This document shows positions 37,845-47,004 of a DNA stretch of 64,000 nt, piece by piece. Under the pieces are notes generated by a model. The model did not search any database. It worked only from the letters and a program-made list of their open reading frames with translations, and was not told the DNA's origin. The stretch lies in NCBI RefSeq assembly GCF_019343475.1, contig NZ_CP072453.1, positions 248,001-312,000 on the forward strand. The letters run 5' to 3'. The stretch comes from Providencia sp. R33. GTDB taxonomy: Bacteria; Pseudomonadota; Gammaproteobacteria; Enterobacterales; Enterobacteriaceae. How positions within the stretch are numbered: the stretch's first letter is position 1; each line of letters begins with the position of its first letter. A program made the translations under genes and the position numbers.

Positions 37845-39284
37845 TTAGTGTCTTAATTGGCGAGAACGGGCAATGATGTCGCGGTACTGTTCCATCACAC
37901 CTTGCATGTTGGTGCCATCGGGGCGTGTTATGGTTGCATTGCGCCTAACTGCCATATCGTGAGTCAGCCCTAACCCTTTGCGCGCCAATAAGGCAGCGCC
38001 AAGTGCAGTCACTTCACGGTTTGCTGGTGCTTCAATGTTTTTTTGTAATAAATTGGCTAAAAATTGCTTAAAGTACTGATTTGAAGAAAGCCCTCCATCG
38101 ACAGAGATTGATTGTCCCAGTGGTGAAATTTTTTCCATTGCAAAAATGACTTCGGCAGAGCGGGCTGCAATGCCCTCAAGTACCGACTGCATCATGTCTT
38201 TTTTGTCGGTATCTAATGAAAGCCCTGCCCATAGGCCAGCTGCACTGCGATCCCAATATGGGCAGCCTAAGCCTGATAACGCGGGAACAAACGCTAAACC
38301 GCGTTTAATGGCAGGCTCTGCTCTGAAATCACTTAATTCATCGAATTGATCAAATAGCCCAATTTTTCTTGCCCAGTTAATCGCGGATGCCGCGTTATAC
38401 ACACCGCCATCCAAGCCAAAAACAGGGGCTTCATTCGGGAATTTCCAACACAAAGTGGGTAATAAGCCACTTTCGTGAGTTTGTGGGATTTCAGCACCCG
38501 TGAGTGCTTGCAAAAAGGCCCCTGTACCAAAGGTGATTTTGGCATCGCCTTTTTCACGACAACCGTGACCGAATGTACCTGCAAATTGGTCGACGATAAC
38601 TGCCGTAACAGGGGTTAAGTGGCCATCGAGGTTGATAGCCCCAAAATCGCCAATGTTGTCTTTAATTGGCGGAAGGCAATGCATGGGCACACCAAAAATG
38701 TCACACAGTTCTTTGTCCCACTCTAATGTGTGGATGTTGAGTAACGAGGTGCGAGAGGCTGAGTTATAATCTGTCACAAACACGCCACAAAGTCGGTCAA
38801 GGAAAAACGCGTCCATCGTGCCAATACGCAGTTTATTTTTGTCTGCTAACGTTTTGGCTCCCACCACATTTTCCATGATCCACCCCATCTTGCTGGCGGA
38901 GAAATAAGGGTCGAGGGGTAATCCCGATTTGGATTGAACTAGAGGTTCTAACCCTGCTTCTTTGAGCTGAGAGATCATTTTTTCAGTGCGTAAATCCTGC
39001 CAAACAATTGCATTGTAAAGCGGGCGTTTGCTGTCCGCATCCCATGCCACAATGCTTTCACCTTGGTGGCATAAACCAATGGCATCAACAACCTCGCAGC
39101 TATTCAAGCACTTGATAATATTTGCGAGTATTTCCTCGGGATCGTGCTCGACCCAACCACTGTTTAAGGTGATTTGTTTATGAGGAATACTCATCGGGGA
39201 GTAATAGTGCCCGCCTTCTTCGAAGACCACGACCCGGGTTCCCGTTGTTCCCTGATCGATTGCGGCATAACGTTGATTGAGCAT
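37845..39284 (-). CDS. FGGY-family carbohydrate/polyol kinase (GlpK-like, altered substrate site)
   Basis: 479-residue ATP-dependent kinase of the FGGY family, closest in form to glycerol kinase (E. coli 502). N-terminal phosphate motif AIDQGTTGTRVVVF; catalytic aspartate in VIVDQFAGTFGHG (Asp232); C-terminal ATP-site motifs TFGTGAFLQ and SVDGGLSSNQYFKQFLANLL. In GlpK the glycerol-contacting Arg-Glu pair is in NQRET; here the equivalent is HQGES (Gly75-Glu76), so the arginine is missing and glycerol is unlikely to be the best substrate. The ATG at 39284 is chosen over a GTG one codon earlier. First gene of the leftward kinase-eutH operon. Confidence 0.88.
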   Translation of the reverse strand: MLNQRYAAIDQGTTGTRVVVFEEGGHYYSPMSIPHKQITLNSGWVEHDPEEILANIIKCLNSCEVVDAIGLCHQGESIVAWDADSKRPLYNAIVWQDLRTEKMISQLKEAGLEPLVQSKSGLPLDPYFSASKMGWIMENVVGAKTLADKNKLRIGTMDAFFLDRLCGVFVTDYNSASRTSLLNIHTLEWDKELCDIFGVPMHCLPPIKDNIGDFGAINLDGHLTPVTAVIVDQFAGTFGHGCREKGDAKITFGTGAFLQALTGAEIPQTHESGLLPTLCWKFPNEAPVFGLDGGVYNAASAINWARKIGLFDQFDELSDFRAEPAIKRGLAFVPALSGLGCPYWDRSAAGLWAGLSLDTDKKDMMQSVLEGIAARSAEVIFAMEKISPLGQSISVDGGLSSNQYFKQFLANLLQKNIEAPANREVTALGAALLARKGLGLTHDMAVRRNATITRPDGTNMQGVMEQYRDIIARSRQLRH

Positions 39285-39369
39285 CACAGTATTCCCAGTG
39301 TTATAAATGTTGTAAATAGGTCTGTTTTTTTGCCTACTATCGTTTAAACGGAAAGAAAGTCCACAAAAA

Positions 39370-39425
39370 ACTCACAATAAGTTTCACCGATGTGACAAAA
39401 CTCACAATAAAGTAACAATGTGAGT
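39370..39425. promoter_or_regulatory. Divergent control region: CRP site and repeated actcaca/tgtgagt operators
   Basis: The 241-bp gap between the two diverging operons contains a perfect CRP consensus tgtga-caaaac-tcaca at 39391-39406. The word actcacaataa occurs at 39370-39380 and 39400-39410, a 30-bp direct repeat, and the second copy pairs with tgtgagt at 39419-39425 as an inverted repeat. These repeats are candidate operators for the DeoR-type regulator encoded at 42189, overlapping the CRP site. Confidence 0.7.
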
Positions 39426-39525
39426 AGTTTTTGGGTTGTTGTTGTACTTTGTGTTGTTTTAATTATTGTGATTGTGGGAATTATGTGGTTTTATGTGTGC
39501 AAGTTTCAAGTAAAGGATCTCAGCC

Positions 39526-40926
39526 ATGGATATTAATAATAAAAAAATTTGGGATGTCATTGTTATAGGCGGTGGTGTCATTGGCTGTGCAGTGACACGT
39601 AAATTCACGTTGATGGGGGCAAAAACATTGCTGCTTGAGCGAGGTGGCGACATCTTATCAGGGGCAAGTAAGGCCAACAGCGCACTATTACATACTGGTT
39701 TTGACGCCACACCAGGGAGTCTTGAACTGGCATGCATGCAAGATGGGTATCGCGAATTCCTTGAAATTAGAGAAAAAATGAATTTGCCGATCCTCGAAAC
39801 GGGGGCATTAGTTGTTGCATGGAATGAAGAGCAGCTGAGTAAGTTGCCAAGCATTGTTGAACAAGCCCACACAAATAACGTACTAGATGTGGCAATTATC
39901 GATAAAGATGAGTTATATCGCCGTGAACCTCACTTAGCAGATGGAGCACTCGCAGCAGTATCGGTTCCTGATGAAGCGGTGATTGACCCGTGGAGCACGC
40001 CGCTATCTTATTTAACTCAAGCTGTAAAACACGGTGCGCAATACCATTTTCACTGTGAAGTTAAAGGCGGTGAGCTGAATGAGGGGTTGTGGCATTTAAC
40101 CACAACAAAAGGTGAGTTTTCTGCCCGATTAGTGATTAACTGTGCAGGGATTAATGGGGATATTGTTGAGTCAATTTGCCATCCATCACCATTCCAAATA
40201 AAACCCCGTAAAGGGCAGTTTTTGGTGTATGACAAAGCGGCGGCTGCGGATATCAATGCGATTATTTTACCTGTGCCTACCGCTATCACGAAGGGCGTTT
40301 TGTTATCAAAAACCATTTTCGGTAATTTATTGCTAGGACCAACCGCAGAAGAGCAAGATGACCGTTGGAAAGCTGAAGTCAAACAAGAGGTGATGGAAGA
40401 TTTGATCGCCCAAGGTTCACGTATGTTGCCTTCTTTGCACAATTACAGTGTGACCGCGACTTATGCGGGCTTACGCCCTGCAACAGAAGAAAAATATTAT
40501 CGCATTAATGATTACCCTGAAAAACAATGGATTTGTGCCGGAGGGATACGCTCAACAGGCTTAACATCGGCGCTGGGTGTGGCGAACTACTTGGGCAAAC
40601 TGTACCAAGAAAACTTTACACCATTGTTTGAATTGACGCCGCCAGAAGAACTTATTTGGCCGACCATGCCTTCGATTTCAGAATACCATCAACGTGATTA
40701 CCAATGTAAAAGTAACGGTGGCATTGTGTGCCATTGTGAGTTGGTCACCCAACGTGAAATCGAAGCGACATTTGACTCCGATATTCCCCCTGAGTGTTTG
40801 GGGGCCTTGCGCCGCAGAACACGAGTTATGATGGGGCGTTGTAATGGGTTTTATTGTAGTAGCCAAGTGGCAGAAATTATTAATGGCCGTTTTGACCATA
40901 CACTGGCAGTGGAGGCCGTGAAATGA
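39526..40926 (+). CDS. GlpA-like FAD-dependent dehydrogenase with BFD-type [2Fe-2S] domain
   Basis: 466-residue flavoprotein of the D-amino-acid oxidase/glycerol-3-phosphate dehydrogenase superfamily. The FAD-binding dinucleotide fold is at the start (VIVIGGGVIGCAV, residues 11-23) and a second FAD contact is CAGGIRSTGLTSALGVANYLG (about 337-357). The C-terminus has a BFD-like [2Fe-2S] module with Cys402, Cys404, Cys439 and Cys444 (VCHCELVTQRE; GRCNGFYCSS), as in GlpA of the anaerobic enzyme. It overlaps the next flavoprotein by 4 bp (atga), so the two are translationally coupled and likely form a complex oxidising the phosphorylated product of the kinase. Confidence 0.85.
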   Translation: MDINNKKIWDVIVIGGGVIGCAVTRKFTLMGAKTLLLERGGDILSGASKANSALLHTGFDATPGSLELACMQDGYREFLEIREKMNLPILETGALVVAWNEEQLSKLPSIVEQAHTNNVLDVAIIDKDELYRREPHLADGALAAVSVPDEAVIDPWSTPLSYLTQAVKHGAQYHFHCEVKGGELNEGLWHLTTTKGEFSARLVINCAGINGDIVESICHPSPFQIKPRKGQFLVYDKAAAADINAIILPVPTAITKGVLLSKTIFGNLLLGPTAEEQDDRWKAEVKQEVMEDLIAQGSRMLPSLHNYSVTATYAGLRPATEEKYYRINDYPEKQWICAGGIRSTGLTSALGVANYLGKLYQENFTPLFELTPPEELIWPTMPSISEYHQRDYQCKSNGGIVCHCELVTQREIEATFDSDIPPECLGALRRRTRVMMGRCNGFYCSSQVAEIINGRFDHTLAVEAVK

Positions 40927-42152
40927 GTTTACATTATGATGTGATTATCATTGGCTCAGGGCCAACCGGTGTTGCCGCGGCTTACACCCTACGCCGTCAT
41001 GGTATTAAAAATATCGCTATTCTTGAGCGTGAAGCTCATGCAGGCGGTGTTCCTCGCCATTGCCAGCACCCAACATTTGGCTTGTTGGTATTTAAACGGC
41101 CAATGAAAGGCAACCAATTTGCCGCAAAAATTGTGGAAAGCCTCGGCGATACCCCAATTTTTACCCGTAGCACTGTGACACAGCTTCATCCAAATGGAAA
41201 ACTGACCGTTTCTACCGCAGATGGGTTAGTTGAGATGCATGCTAAGCGCATCCTCATAGCGACAGGTGTTCGTGAAACACCACGCCACCCACGTTTGGTA
41301 TCGGGTCTTCGTCCTCAAGGTATTTTAACCGCAGGGGCATTGCAGCAGTTTGTTTACCTTAATGGTAAAAAACCGTGCCGCAACCCTGTCATTGTGGGCA
41401 GTGAGTTAGTCAGTTTTTCCGCCCTGTGGACGTTAAAAAACGCAGGCGTAAAAGCGAAAGCAATGGTGGAAAGTGGGGAGCGCATTCTGGCATTCAAACC
41501 AGCGACCTTATTCGCTAAAGCGATGGGGACGCCCGTTTATTTAAACAGTAAAATTACCGAAATTGGTGGTCTTGACCGTGTTGAGTATGTGATGGTGGAA
41601 ACCAACGGTAAAAACCACAAAATTGAGTGTGATTCGGTCATTTTTACGGGGCAATTTGTGGGGGAAAATACATTAATTCGCAAAAGCCACCTTGAATTTG
41701 ACGCGAGCACAGGGAAGCCTGTGACAGACCAATTTAGTCGTTGCTCAGATGGGGCGTATTACGCAGCAGGTAATATGTTGCACCCTGCGGATATGGGCGA
41801 TCAGTGCTACCAAAAAGGCCTATTAACAGGTGAATATATTGCGAATGATTTATTAGCGAATCATCATCAATCCCAAATTCAGCCTGTGCAGCGCATCCCA
41901 GTGAACAGAGACCCAAACGTCAGCTTTAGCGTTCCAGCGTGTATTGATATGGATTCAGTTGCTCAAGGCCGTATGGATTTTAATATTAAAGTCGAGCAAG
42001 CAGTACAAGGAACAATCAAAGTGATGGCGGGAAATACGGTGTTGTATGAGAAAAAACATCGCTGTTTACCAACAAGACGCATTTTATTGAAAAATATCGA
42101 TTTAACAAAAATACAACCGGACGCTACTGAAATTCGTATCACTGTTGTATAG
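40923..42152 (+). CDS. NAD(P)/FAD-dependent oxidoreductase, partner of the GlpA-like protein
   Basis: 409-residue pyridine-nucleotide-disulfide-type flavoprotein. FAD-binding VIIIGSGPTGVAAAYTLRRHG (residues 7-27), a central ATGVRETPRHPRL segment, and the second FAD motif GAYYAAGNMLHPADMGDQCYQKG. No redox-active CxxC disulfide is seen. Such proteins occur next to GlpA-like dehydrogenases and GlpK in several bacteria and probably pass electrons on from the first flavoprotein. About 85 C-terminal residues after the fold are extra and of unknown role. The regulator gene begins 36 bp later. Confidence 0.82.
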   Translation: MSLHYDVIIIGSGPTGVAAAYTLRRHGIKNIAILEREAHAGGVPRHCQHPTFGLLVFKRPMKGNQFAAKIVESLGDTPIFTRSTVTQLHPNGKLTVSTADGLVEMHAKRILIATGVRETPRHPRLVSGLRPQGILTAGALQQFVYLNGKKPCRNPVIVGSELVSFSALWTLKNAGVKAKAMVESGERILAFKPATLFAKAMGTPVYLNSKITEIGGLDRVEYVMVETNGKNHKIECDSVIFTGQFVGENTLIRKSHLEFDASTGKPVTDQFSRCSDGAYYAAGNMLHPADMGDQCYQKGLLTGEYIANDLLANHHQSQIQPVQRIPVNRDPNVSFSVPACIDMDSVAQGRMDFNIKVEQAVQGTIKVMAGNTVLYEKKHRCLPTRRILLKNIDLTKIQPDATEIRITVV

Positions 42153-42188
42153 TGCTGGAAATGTTAAATGGTCAAGAAGGATTAAACT

Positions 42189-42965
42189 ATGTGTGAAGGG
42201 CGCTCTTCAAAAGTACGGCATCAAACCATCATTGAGTTATTGTCGACTCAAGGTCAGGTGTACGTGCAGGAGCTCGCAAAGCATTTTAATGTCGCGCAGG
42301 AAACAATCCGTCGAGATCTCAGTAAATTAGAATCACAAAAGTTATTAAAGAAAGTCCACGGTGGAGCCGTGAATATTCAGTCAAAATTTGAACGGAATTT
42401 TACTGAACGCGCTCAAGCCGCTGTGGACGAGAAAAAAGCAATTGCCACCAAAGCGGCTGAATTAATTAAACCTGGCGATACCTTATTTATTGATTTTGGT
42501 ACGACCACGTTTGAATTTAGCCAACGTATTAAGCTAATTGATAATTTAACCGTTATCACCAATTCACCGCTCTTAGCAACGACGCTACAAGAAAACCCAT
42601 CCATTGAAACTATTTTAATTGGTGGGCAGTTTAATGCGGCACAAAATGCCTGTTTAGGGGCTATTGCGCTAAAAAATATTGCTGAGTTTTTTGCCGATTA
42701 TGCGGTGATTGGTGCAGGGGCTATTCATGCACTACATGGCGTGATGGATCAGCATGTGGATGAAGCGGCCATCGCACAAAAAATGATGGAAAACAGTGAC
42801 AAACTGATTGTGCTGGCGGATGGTACGAAGGCCAATAAGCACGCAATTAATTTTGTCACGAATTGGGACAATATCGATTATCTGGTGACAACCAGTAAAG
42901 AATTTAAATTACCCGAAAATAACAAGCGGCCAAAAACCAAAATTATTGTCGCTGATATTGAATAA
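42189..42965 (+). CDS. DeoR/GlpR-family transcriptional regulator
   Basis: 258-residue repressor type. N-terminal DeoR helix-turn-helix with VYVQELAKHFNVAQETIRRDLSKLE and the family hallmark LLKKVHGGAV; C-terminal sugar-phosphate sensor domain with IKPGDTLFIDFGTTTFEF, LTVITNSPLLATTL and VLADGTKANKHA. Members usually sense a phosphorylated sugar or polyol, here presumably the kinase product. Good ribosome-binding site (aagga). It is the last gene of the rightward operon and is expected to act at the divergent promoter region at 39285-39525. Confidence 0.9.
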   Translation: MCEGRSSKVRHQTIIELLSTQGQVYVQELAKHFNVAQETIRRDLSKLESQKLLKKVHGGAVNIQSKFERNFTERAQAAVDEKKAIATKAAELIKPGDTLFIDFGTTTFEFSQRIKLIDNLTVITNSPLLATTLQENPSIETILIGGQFNAAQNACLGAIALKNIAEFFADYAVIGAGAIHALHGVMDQHVDEAAIAQKMMENSDKLIVLADGTKANKHAINFVTNWDNIDYLVTTSKEFKLPENNKRPKTKIIVADIE

Positions 42966-43071
42966 GCTTTTAGTGTAGTACCAATTTAAACCTATCCCTT
43001 GGAAAATAATTACTTATTTTTCATGGGATAACTGTACCCAAAATTTGAATATACCAACATCAGGAATTATT

Positions 43072-43422
43072 ATGAGCCTTTATTTTATTGCTTGCCCTTA
43101 TTCAGACCCAGACAGCAACGTGGTTGAAATGCGCTTCCAAGAAAGTACAAAAGTCGCTGCAGAACTTGCACTTAAAGGAATAGCCACTTATAGCCAAATC
43201 ACTATGACACACCCCATTAATCAATATTTGGCCGCTGAAGGGAAAAAAGTCGCATGGTCATCTATCGACATGGAATTCTTAAAGCGCTGCGATGGGTTGA
43301 TAGTGTTGACGTTACCGGGCTGGGAGAAAAGTGGTGGAGTGGCAGCAGAGATCCAATTCTTCAAAGAGCGTGGTTTACCTGTGTGGACTTATGATGAGTT
43401 TACTAATCATAATTCACTTTGA
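43072..43422 (+). CDS. DUF1937-like protein (nucleoside 2-deoxyribosyltransferase-like fold)
   Basis: 116-residue small protein beginning MSLYFIACPYSDPDSNVVEM at an ATG with agga upstream; an in-frame ATG at 43045 is less likely. The pattern (YFIACPYS at the start, central MTHPIN, SSIDMEFLKRCDGLIVLTLPGWEKSGGVAAEI near the C-terminus) is that of DUF1937 and of 2-deoxyribosyltransferase-like proteins, in which Asp and Glu residues in these positions bind nucleoside. Function is unknown. It stands alone between the catabolic locus and ybaL and shares a terminator with ybaL. Confidence 0.75.
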   Translation: MSLYFIACPYSDPDSNVVEMRFQESTKVAAELALKGIATYSQITMTHPINQYLAAEGKKVAWSSIDMEFLKRCDGLIVLTLPGWEKSGGVAAEIQFFKERGLPVWTYDEFTNHNSL

Positions 43423-43440
43423 TGAGGTAAGATCAAAGAT

Positions 43441-43471
43441 AAAAAAGGAAGCCAATGGCTTCCTTTTTGTA
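43441..43471. terminator. Bidirectional terminator between DUF1937-like gene and ybaL
   Basis: aaaaaaggaagccaatggct and its extension ttccttttt form a stem (aaggaagcc / ggcttcctt) with A and T runs on the two sides, so it can serve both convergent genes. Confidence 0.85.
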
Positions 43472-43486
43472 TTTTGGGATACTAGG

Positions 43487-45238
43487 TTAGTGAGCGGGTT
43501 TTAGATAATCATCTAAACTTTTGCCTTCACCTTTTTTATCGTTGTCACCATCAAGCATATCATCGATAGAACAACCGAACTCCTCCACATCATTACACAT
43601 GAGTGTTGCCATGGATTTGGCAATTTCATGTTCACCAATGATGATGTGATCGGCGCCGCGCTCTTTAATAAAGCTGACTTCGTCATCATAGTGGGCACGA
43701 ACAATAACGGTCACGTCCGGGTTCATCTCTTTCGCGGTCGCGACTATTTCGCCTGCTTCATAACCATTTGGAATCGTTAATAATAACGTTTTGGCGCACT
43801 CAATGCGGGCAAGGCTGATGGTTTCTTTATTCGCACCATTACCGAGGATAGCACTGAAGCCATTTTCCGCGAGTTCTTCAAAGCGAGCACGCGTGTCCTC
43901 CACAACGACGACAGGGATTTCACGTCTACGCAGTTTGTCCGCTAACATGCCACCCACACGGCCGTAACCGACGATAATGGCGTGGCCGCAGATATCCACA
44001 GGCACTTGCGTTTCTTCTTCCAGCGTTTCTTCCAGAAGCTGCTCTTCAATCGTTTCAGTTCTTTCAAGGTATTTATCTAACAGACTAAATAATACTGGGT
44101 TAAGCATAATCGAAACGATGGCACCGGCTAACACCAAGTTCTGTGCATCTTTATCCATTACACCGAGGGTTAGACCCATACCGGCTAAGATAAATGCGAA
44201 CTCACCGATTTGTGCAAGGCTGACGGAAATAGTGAGTGCAGTTCGCCGTGAGTGCCCGAACATCCTGACAAGCACTAAGGCGGCGGCAGACTTACCAATA
44301 ATAATAATAGCCAGAACAGCCAAGATACCGAGAGGTTGCTGGATTAGAACCATCGGGTCGAAAAGCATACCGACGGAAACAAAGAACAGAACCGCAAACG
44401 CATCGCGTAGTGGTAAGGTGTCTTGTGCTGCACGGTGGCTTAGCTCAGACTCATTCAATACCATACCCGCGAAGAACGCGCCCAGTGCAAATGAAGCATC
44501 AAAGATAGCCACTGCTGCATACGCGATACCTAACGCAAGGGCAAGGACAGCCAAGGTGAATAGTTCACGAGAACCCGTTGAGGCGGTACGTGACAAAATC
44601 CATGGAATGACCTTACGACCGACCACAATCATAATGAATATGAATAGAACAACTTTACCAATTGTCCATACAAGGCCAAGTGCGAGTTCACTGAAGCTTG
44701 CATCATCCGTATTCATAATCGCGGCAGCAGCAGGAAGCAGTACCAAGGTAAGAACCATGGCTAAGTCTTCCACAATCAGCCAGCCGATGGCAATTTGGCC
44801 GCGTTGGCTTTCAATCAGTTGTCGTTCTTCTAATGCACGTAATAAAACAACGGTACTGGCAGTTGAAAGACACAAGCCAAAGACAATACCAGTAAAAATG
44901 CCCCAGCCGAATAACATCGACAGGCCAAGGCCTAATAGGGTGGCTACTGCAATTTGCGCAATTGCGCCGGGGATAGCGATGGCTTTAACAGCCAATAAAT
45001 CTTTGAGTGAAAAGTGTAAACCCACGCCGAACATCAGCAAGATAACACCGATTTCAGCTAATTCAGGTGCAAGTGCTGCATCTGCCACAAACCCGGGGGT
45101 AAATGGACCTGCAAGGACACCTGCTGCAAGGTAGCCCACAAGTGGGGAGATTTTTAATCGCTGCGCGATCATACCTAACAAATATGCAAGGGCGAGACCA
45201 CCAACAATGGTTGTGATTAAGGGCGTTGAATGCTCCAT
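43487..45238 (-). CDS. ybaL: YbaL/RosB, Kef-type monovalent cation:proton antiporter
   Basis: 583-residue membrane protein (E. coli YbaL 558). The N-terminal about 390 residues form the CPA2 antiporter unit with a dozen or so hydrophobic helices; a cytoplasmic RCK_N (TrkA-N) domain follows with the nucleotide-binding HAIIVGYGRVGGMLADKL. An acidic linker (EEQLLEETLEEETQ) connects them. In Yersinia the homologue RosB works with RosA (Fsr) in resistance to antimicrobial peptides and acid; the two genes are likewise neighbours here. The C-terminus is an acidic/basic tail. Confidence 0.93.
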   Translation of the reverse strand: MEHSTPLITTIVGGLALAYLLGMIAQRLKISPLVGYLAAGVLAGPFTPGFVADAALAPELAEIGVILLMFGVGLHFSLKDLLAVKAIAIPGAIAQIAVATLLGLGLSMLFGWGIFTGIVFGLCLSTASTVVLLRALEERQLIESQRGQIAIGWLIVEDLAMVLTLVLLPAAAAIMNTDDASFSELALGLVWTIGKVVLFIFIMIVVGRKVIPWILSRTASTGSRELFTLAVLALALGIAYAAVAIFDASFALGAFFAGMVLNESELSHRAAQDTLPLRDAFAVLFFVSVGMLFDPMVLIQQPLGILAVLAIIIIGKSAAALVLVRMFGHSRRTALTISVSLAQIGEFAFILAGMGLTLGVMDKDAQNLVLAGAIVSIMLNPVLFSLLDKYLERTETIEEQLLEETLEEETQVPVDICGHAIIVGYGRVGGMLADKLRRREIPVVVVEDTRARFEELAENGFSAILGNGANKETISLARIECAKTLLLTIPNGYEAGEIVATAKEMNPDVTVIVRAHYDDEVSFIKERGADHIIIGEHEIAKSMATLMCNDVEEFGCSIDDMLDGDNDKKGEGKSLDDYLKPAH

Positions 45239-45477
45239 TTAGTCTCCTCTGGTTAGTATGAAAATATAAGGTGGGTACATGCCGTTGACTTTTAAAATGA
45301 GGCCTTCATTTTAAAATGCCAATTTGCATGTTTTTCTATTTTAACTTTTTTTGAGAAATATTTCCTTAAAAAAATGAAATGTTTTTAAAAAAAAGACAGG
45401 CTAAAGGTGCTAAATCGTTACAAGCTTTAGGATTAGGGGATTTTTAGCTGAAATTTCTCTAAAATATGGCGGGAAAG

Positions 45478-45507
45478 ACCCACACTTATTTTTAAGTAAG
45501 TATGGGT
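45478..45507 (-). terminator. Hairpin after fsr
   Basis: Minus-strand stem acccatactta / taagtgtgggt with an 8-base loop, one G-T pair, followed by a weak cttt tract. The remaining gap up to ybaL (45239-45477) is AT-rich and should hold the ybaL promoter. Confidence 0.55.
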
Positions 45508-45524
45508 AAAATAAGAAAATAAAT

Positions 45525-46748
45525 CTATTTATGGCCGATATTTGGTAACAATACTGTAAAAATTCCAAGTAATGGCAAGAAAGCACAATAATGATAAACT
45601 TGCTCAATACTCGTTTGGTCAGCAATATGGCCTAAAACCGCCGCGCCAACACCACCCATTCCGAATGCTAGACCGAAGAACAACCCTGATACCATGCCTG
45701 TTTTGCCGGGGATCAGCTCCTGTGCATACACTAGAATAGCGGAGAACGCTGAAGCTAATATCATCCCAATGATCACCGTAAGCACGCCTGTCCAGTACAG
45801 TGAGGCATACGGTAAAATAAGGGTAAAAGGTGCGACACCGAGGATTGAGAACCAAATAACGTACTTACGGCCTATTTTGTCCCCAATAGGGCCGCCAATC
45901 ATTGTCCCTGCGGCAACTGCGAATAAGAAAACAAATAGATGGATCTGGGCATTTTGCACAGAAACACCAAACTTCTCTATAAGATAAAAGGTGTAATAGC
46001 TGCTAATACTCGCCAAATAGAAATATTTAGAAAAAATCAGAACCAGTAACACGGCTAATGAGCCAATAACTGCCTTGCGAGGCAGGATTTTAATATCGCC
46101 AGTAGAAATCGGTTTTTTACTGGCAGCGCGATGTTGCTGCTTATACCAATTACTGACTTGCAGTAAAATCACGATCGCTAATAAAGCGGCAAGGGAGAAC
46201 CAACCTAAATTTCCTTTCCCATAAGGTTCAATAATTAACGCTGCAAGCAATGGCCCTAATGATGCCCCTAAATTACCGCCAACTTGGAAAAATGATTGAG
46301 CAAGACCATGGCGACCACCTGAAGCCATACGTGCCACACGGGATGATTCTGGGTGGAAGACCGAAGAACCTGTCCCAACTAAAGCGGCTGCAAATAAAAT
46401 CATTGGGAAGGTTTCTGCCATCGCCAATAAAATTAACCCTGTCAAGGTAAAGCTCATACCAATTGGTAAGGAATATGGCTGCGGGTGTTTATCCGTATAA
46501 TAGCCAATAACAGGCTGAAGTAGTGACGCGGTAATCTGATACGTTAAGGTGATCATCCCGATTTGCGCGAAACTCAGGGAGAAATCAGATTGCAATAAAG
46601 GATAAATCGCCAAGATTAGCGATTGAATCATATCGTTTAATAAATGGGAGACACTGATCGCCGTCAGAATACTGAAAACGGTTTTTCCTGTTTTATTCAC
46701 GGGTTTTGATGGACTTGCATTATTTGGGGTTGTGGTTTGCTCACTCAT
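45525..46748 (-). CDS. fsr: Fsr/RosA, MFS efflux transporter (fosmidomycin resistance type)
   Basis: 407-residue major facilitator with 12 predicted helices (E. coli Fsr 406). Typical segments are SHLLNDMIQSLILAIYPLLQ near the N-terminus, GTGSSVFHPESSRVARMASGG, and GFFQVGGN-like SFFQVGGNLGASLGPLLAAL. Exports fosmidomycin and related compounds in E. coli and is RosA of the RosAB system in Yersinia. It is divergent from ushA, as in E. coli. Confidence 0.94.
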   Translation of the reverse strand: MSEQTTTPNNASPSKPVNKTGKTVFSILTAISVSHLLNDMIQSLILAIYPLLQSDFSLSFAQIGMITLTYQITASLLQPVIGYYTDKHPQPYSLPIGMSFTLTGLILLAMAETFPMILFAAALVGTGSSVFHPESSRVARMASGGRHGLAQSFFQVGGNLGASLGPLLAALIIEPYGKGNLGWFSLAALLAIVILLQVSNWYKQQHRAASKKPISTGDIKILPRKAVIGSLAVLLVLIFSKYFYLASISSYYTFYLIEKFGVSVQNAQIHLFVFLFAVAAGTMIGGPIGDKIGRKYVIWFSILGVAPFTLILPYASLYWTGVLTVIIGMILASAFSAILVYAQELIPGKTGMVSGLFFGLAFGMGGVGAAVLGHIADQTSIEQVYHYCAFLPLLGIFTVLLPNIGHK

Positions 46749-47004
46749 AATTATCAGCTTTCTGTGTTACATAATTGTTATCAATATAACTGAAATACAA
46801 TTTATTGAAATGAATAAATAAGTCACGTGAAAAAATAACAGCAGTGAATTATTTGACGGCGATCTCATTTTTATGAAACGAATTTCTTATTCTGCAAGAG
46901 GTATCAAATCTTGCTCATATTTTTATGCTATAAATCTGCGGGCAGTGACAAACTATAATCTAATATTAGTGAATAAAAATTCCTATACCAGCAGGGAGAA
47001 GTGT

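Noticed and set aside
43977..45134. Long open frame (385 codons) on the plus strand opposite ybaL
   Set aside because: It is the antisense shadow of ybaL; composition (Ser, Thr, Ala, Arg rich) and lack of a ribosome-binding site fit a mirror frame, not a protein.
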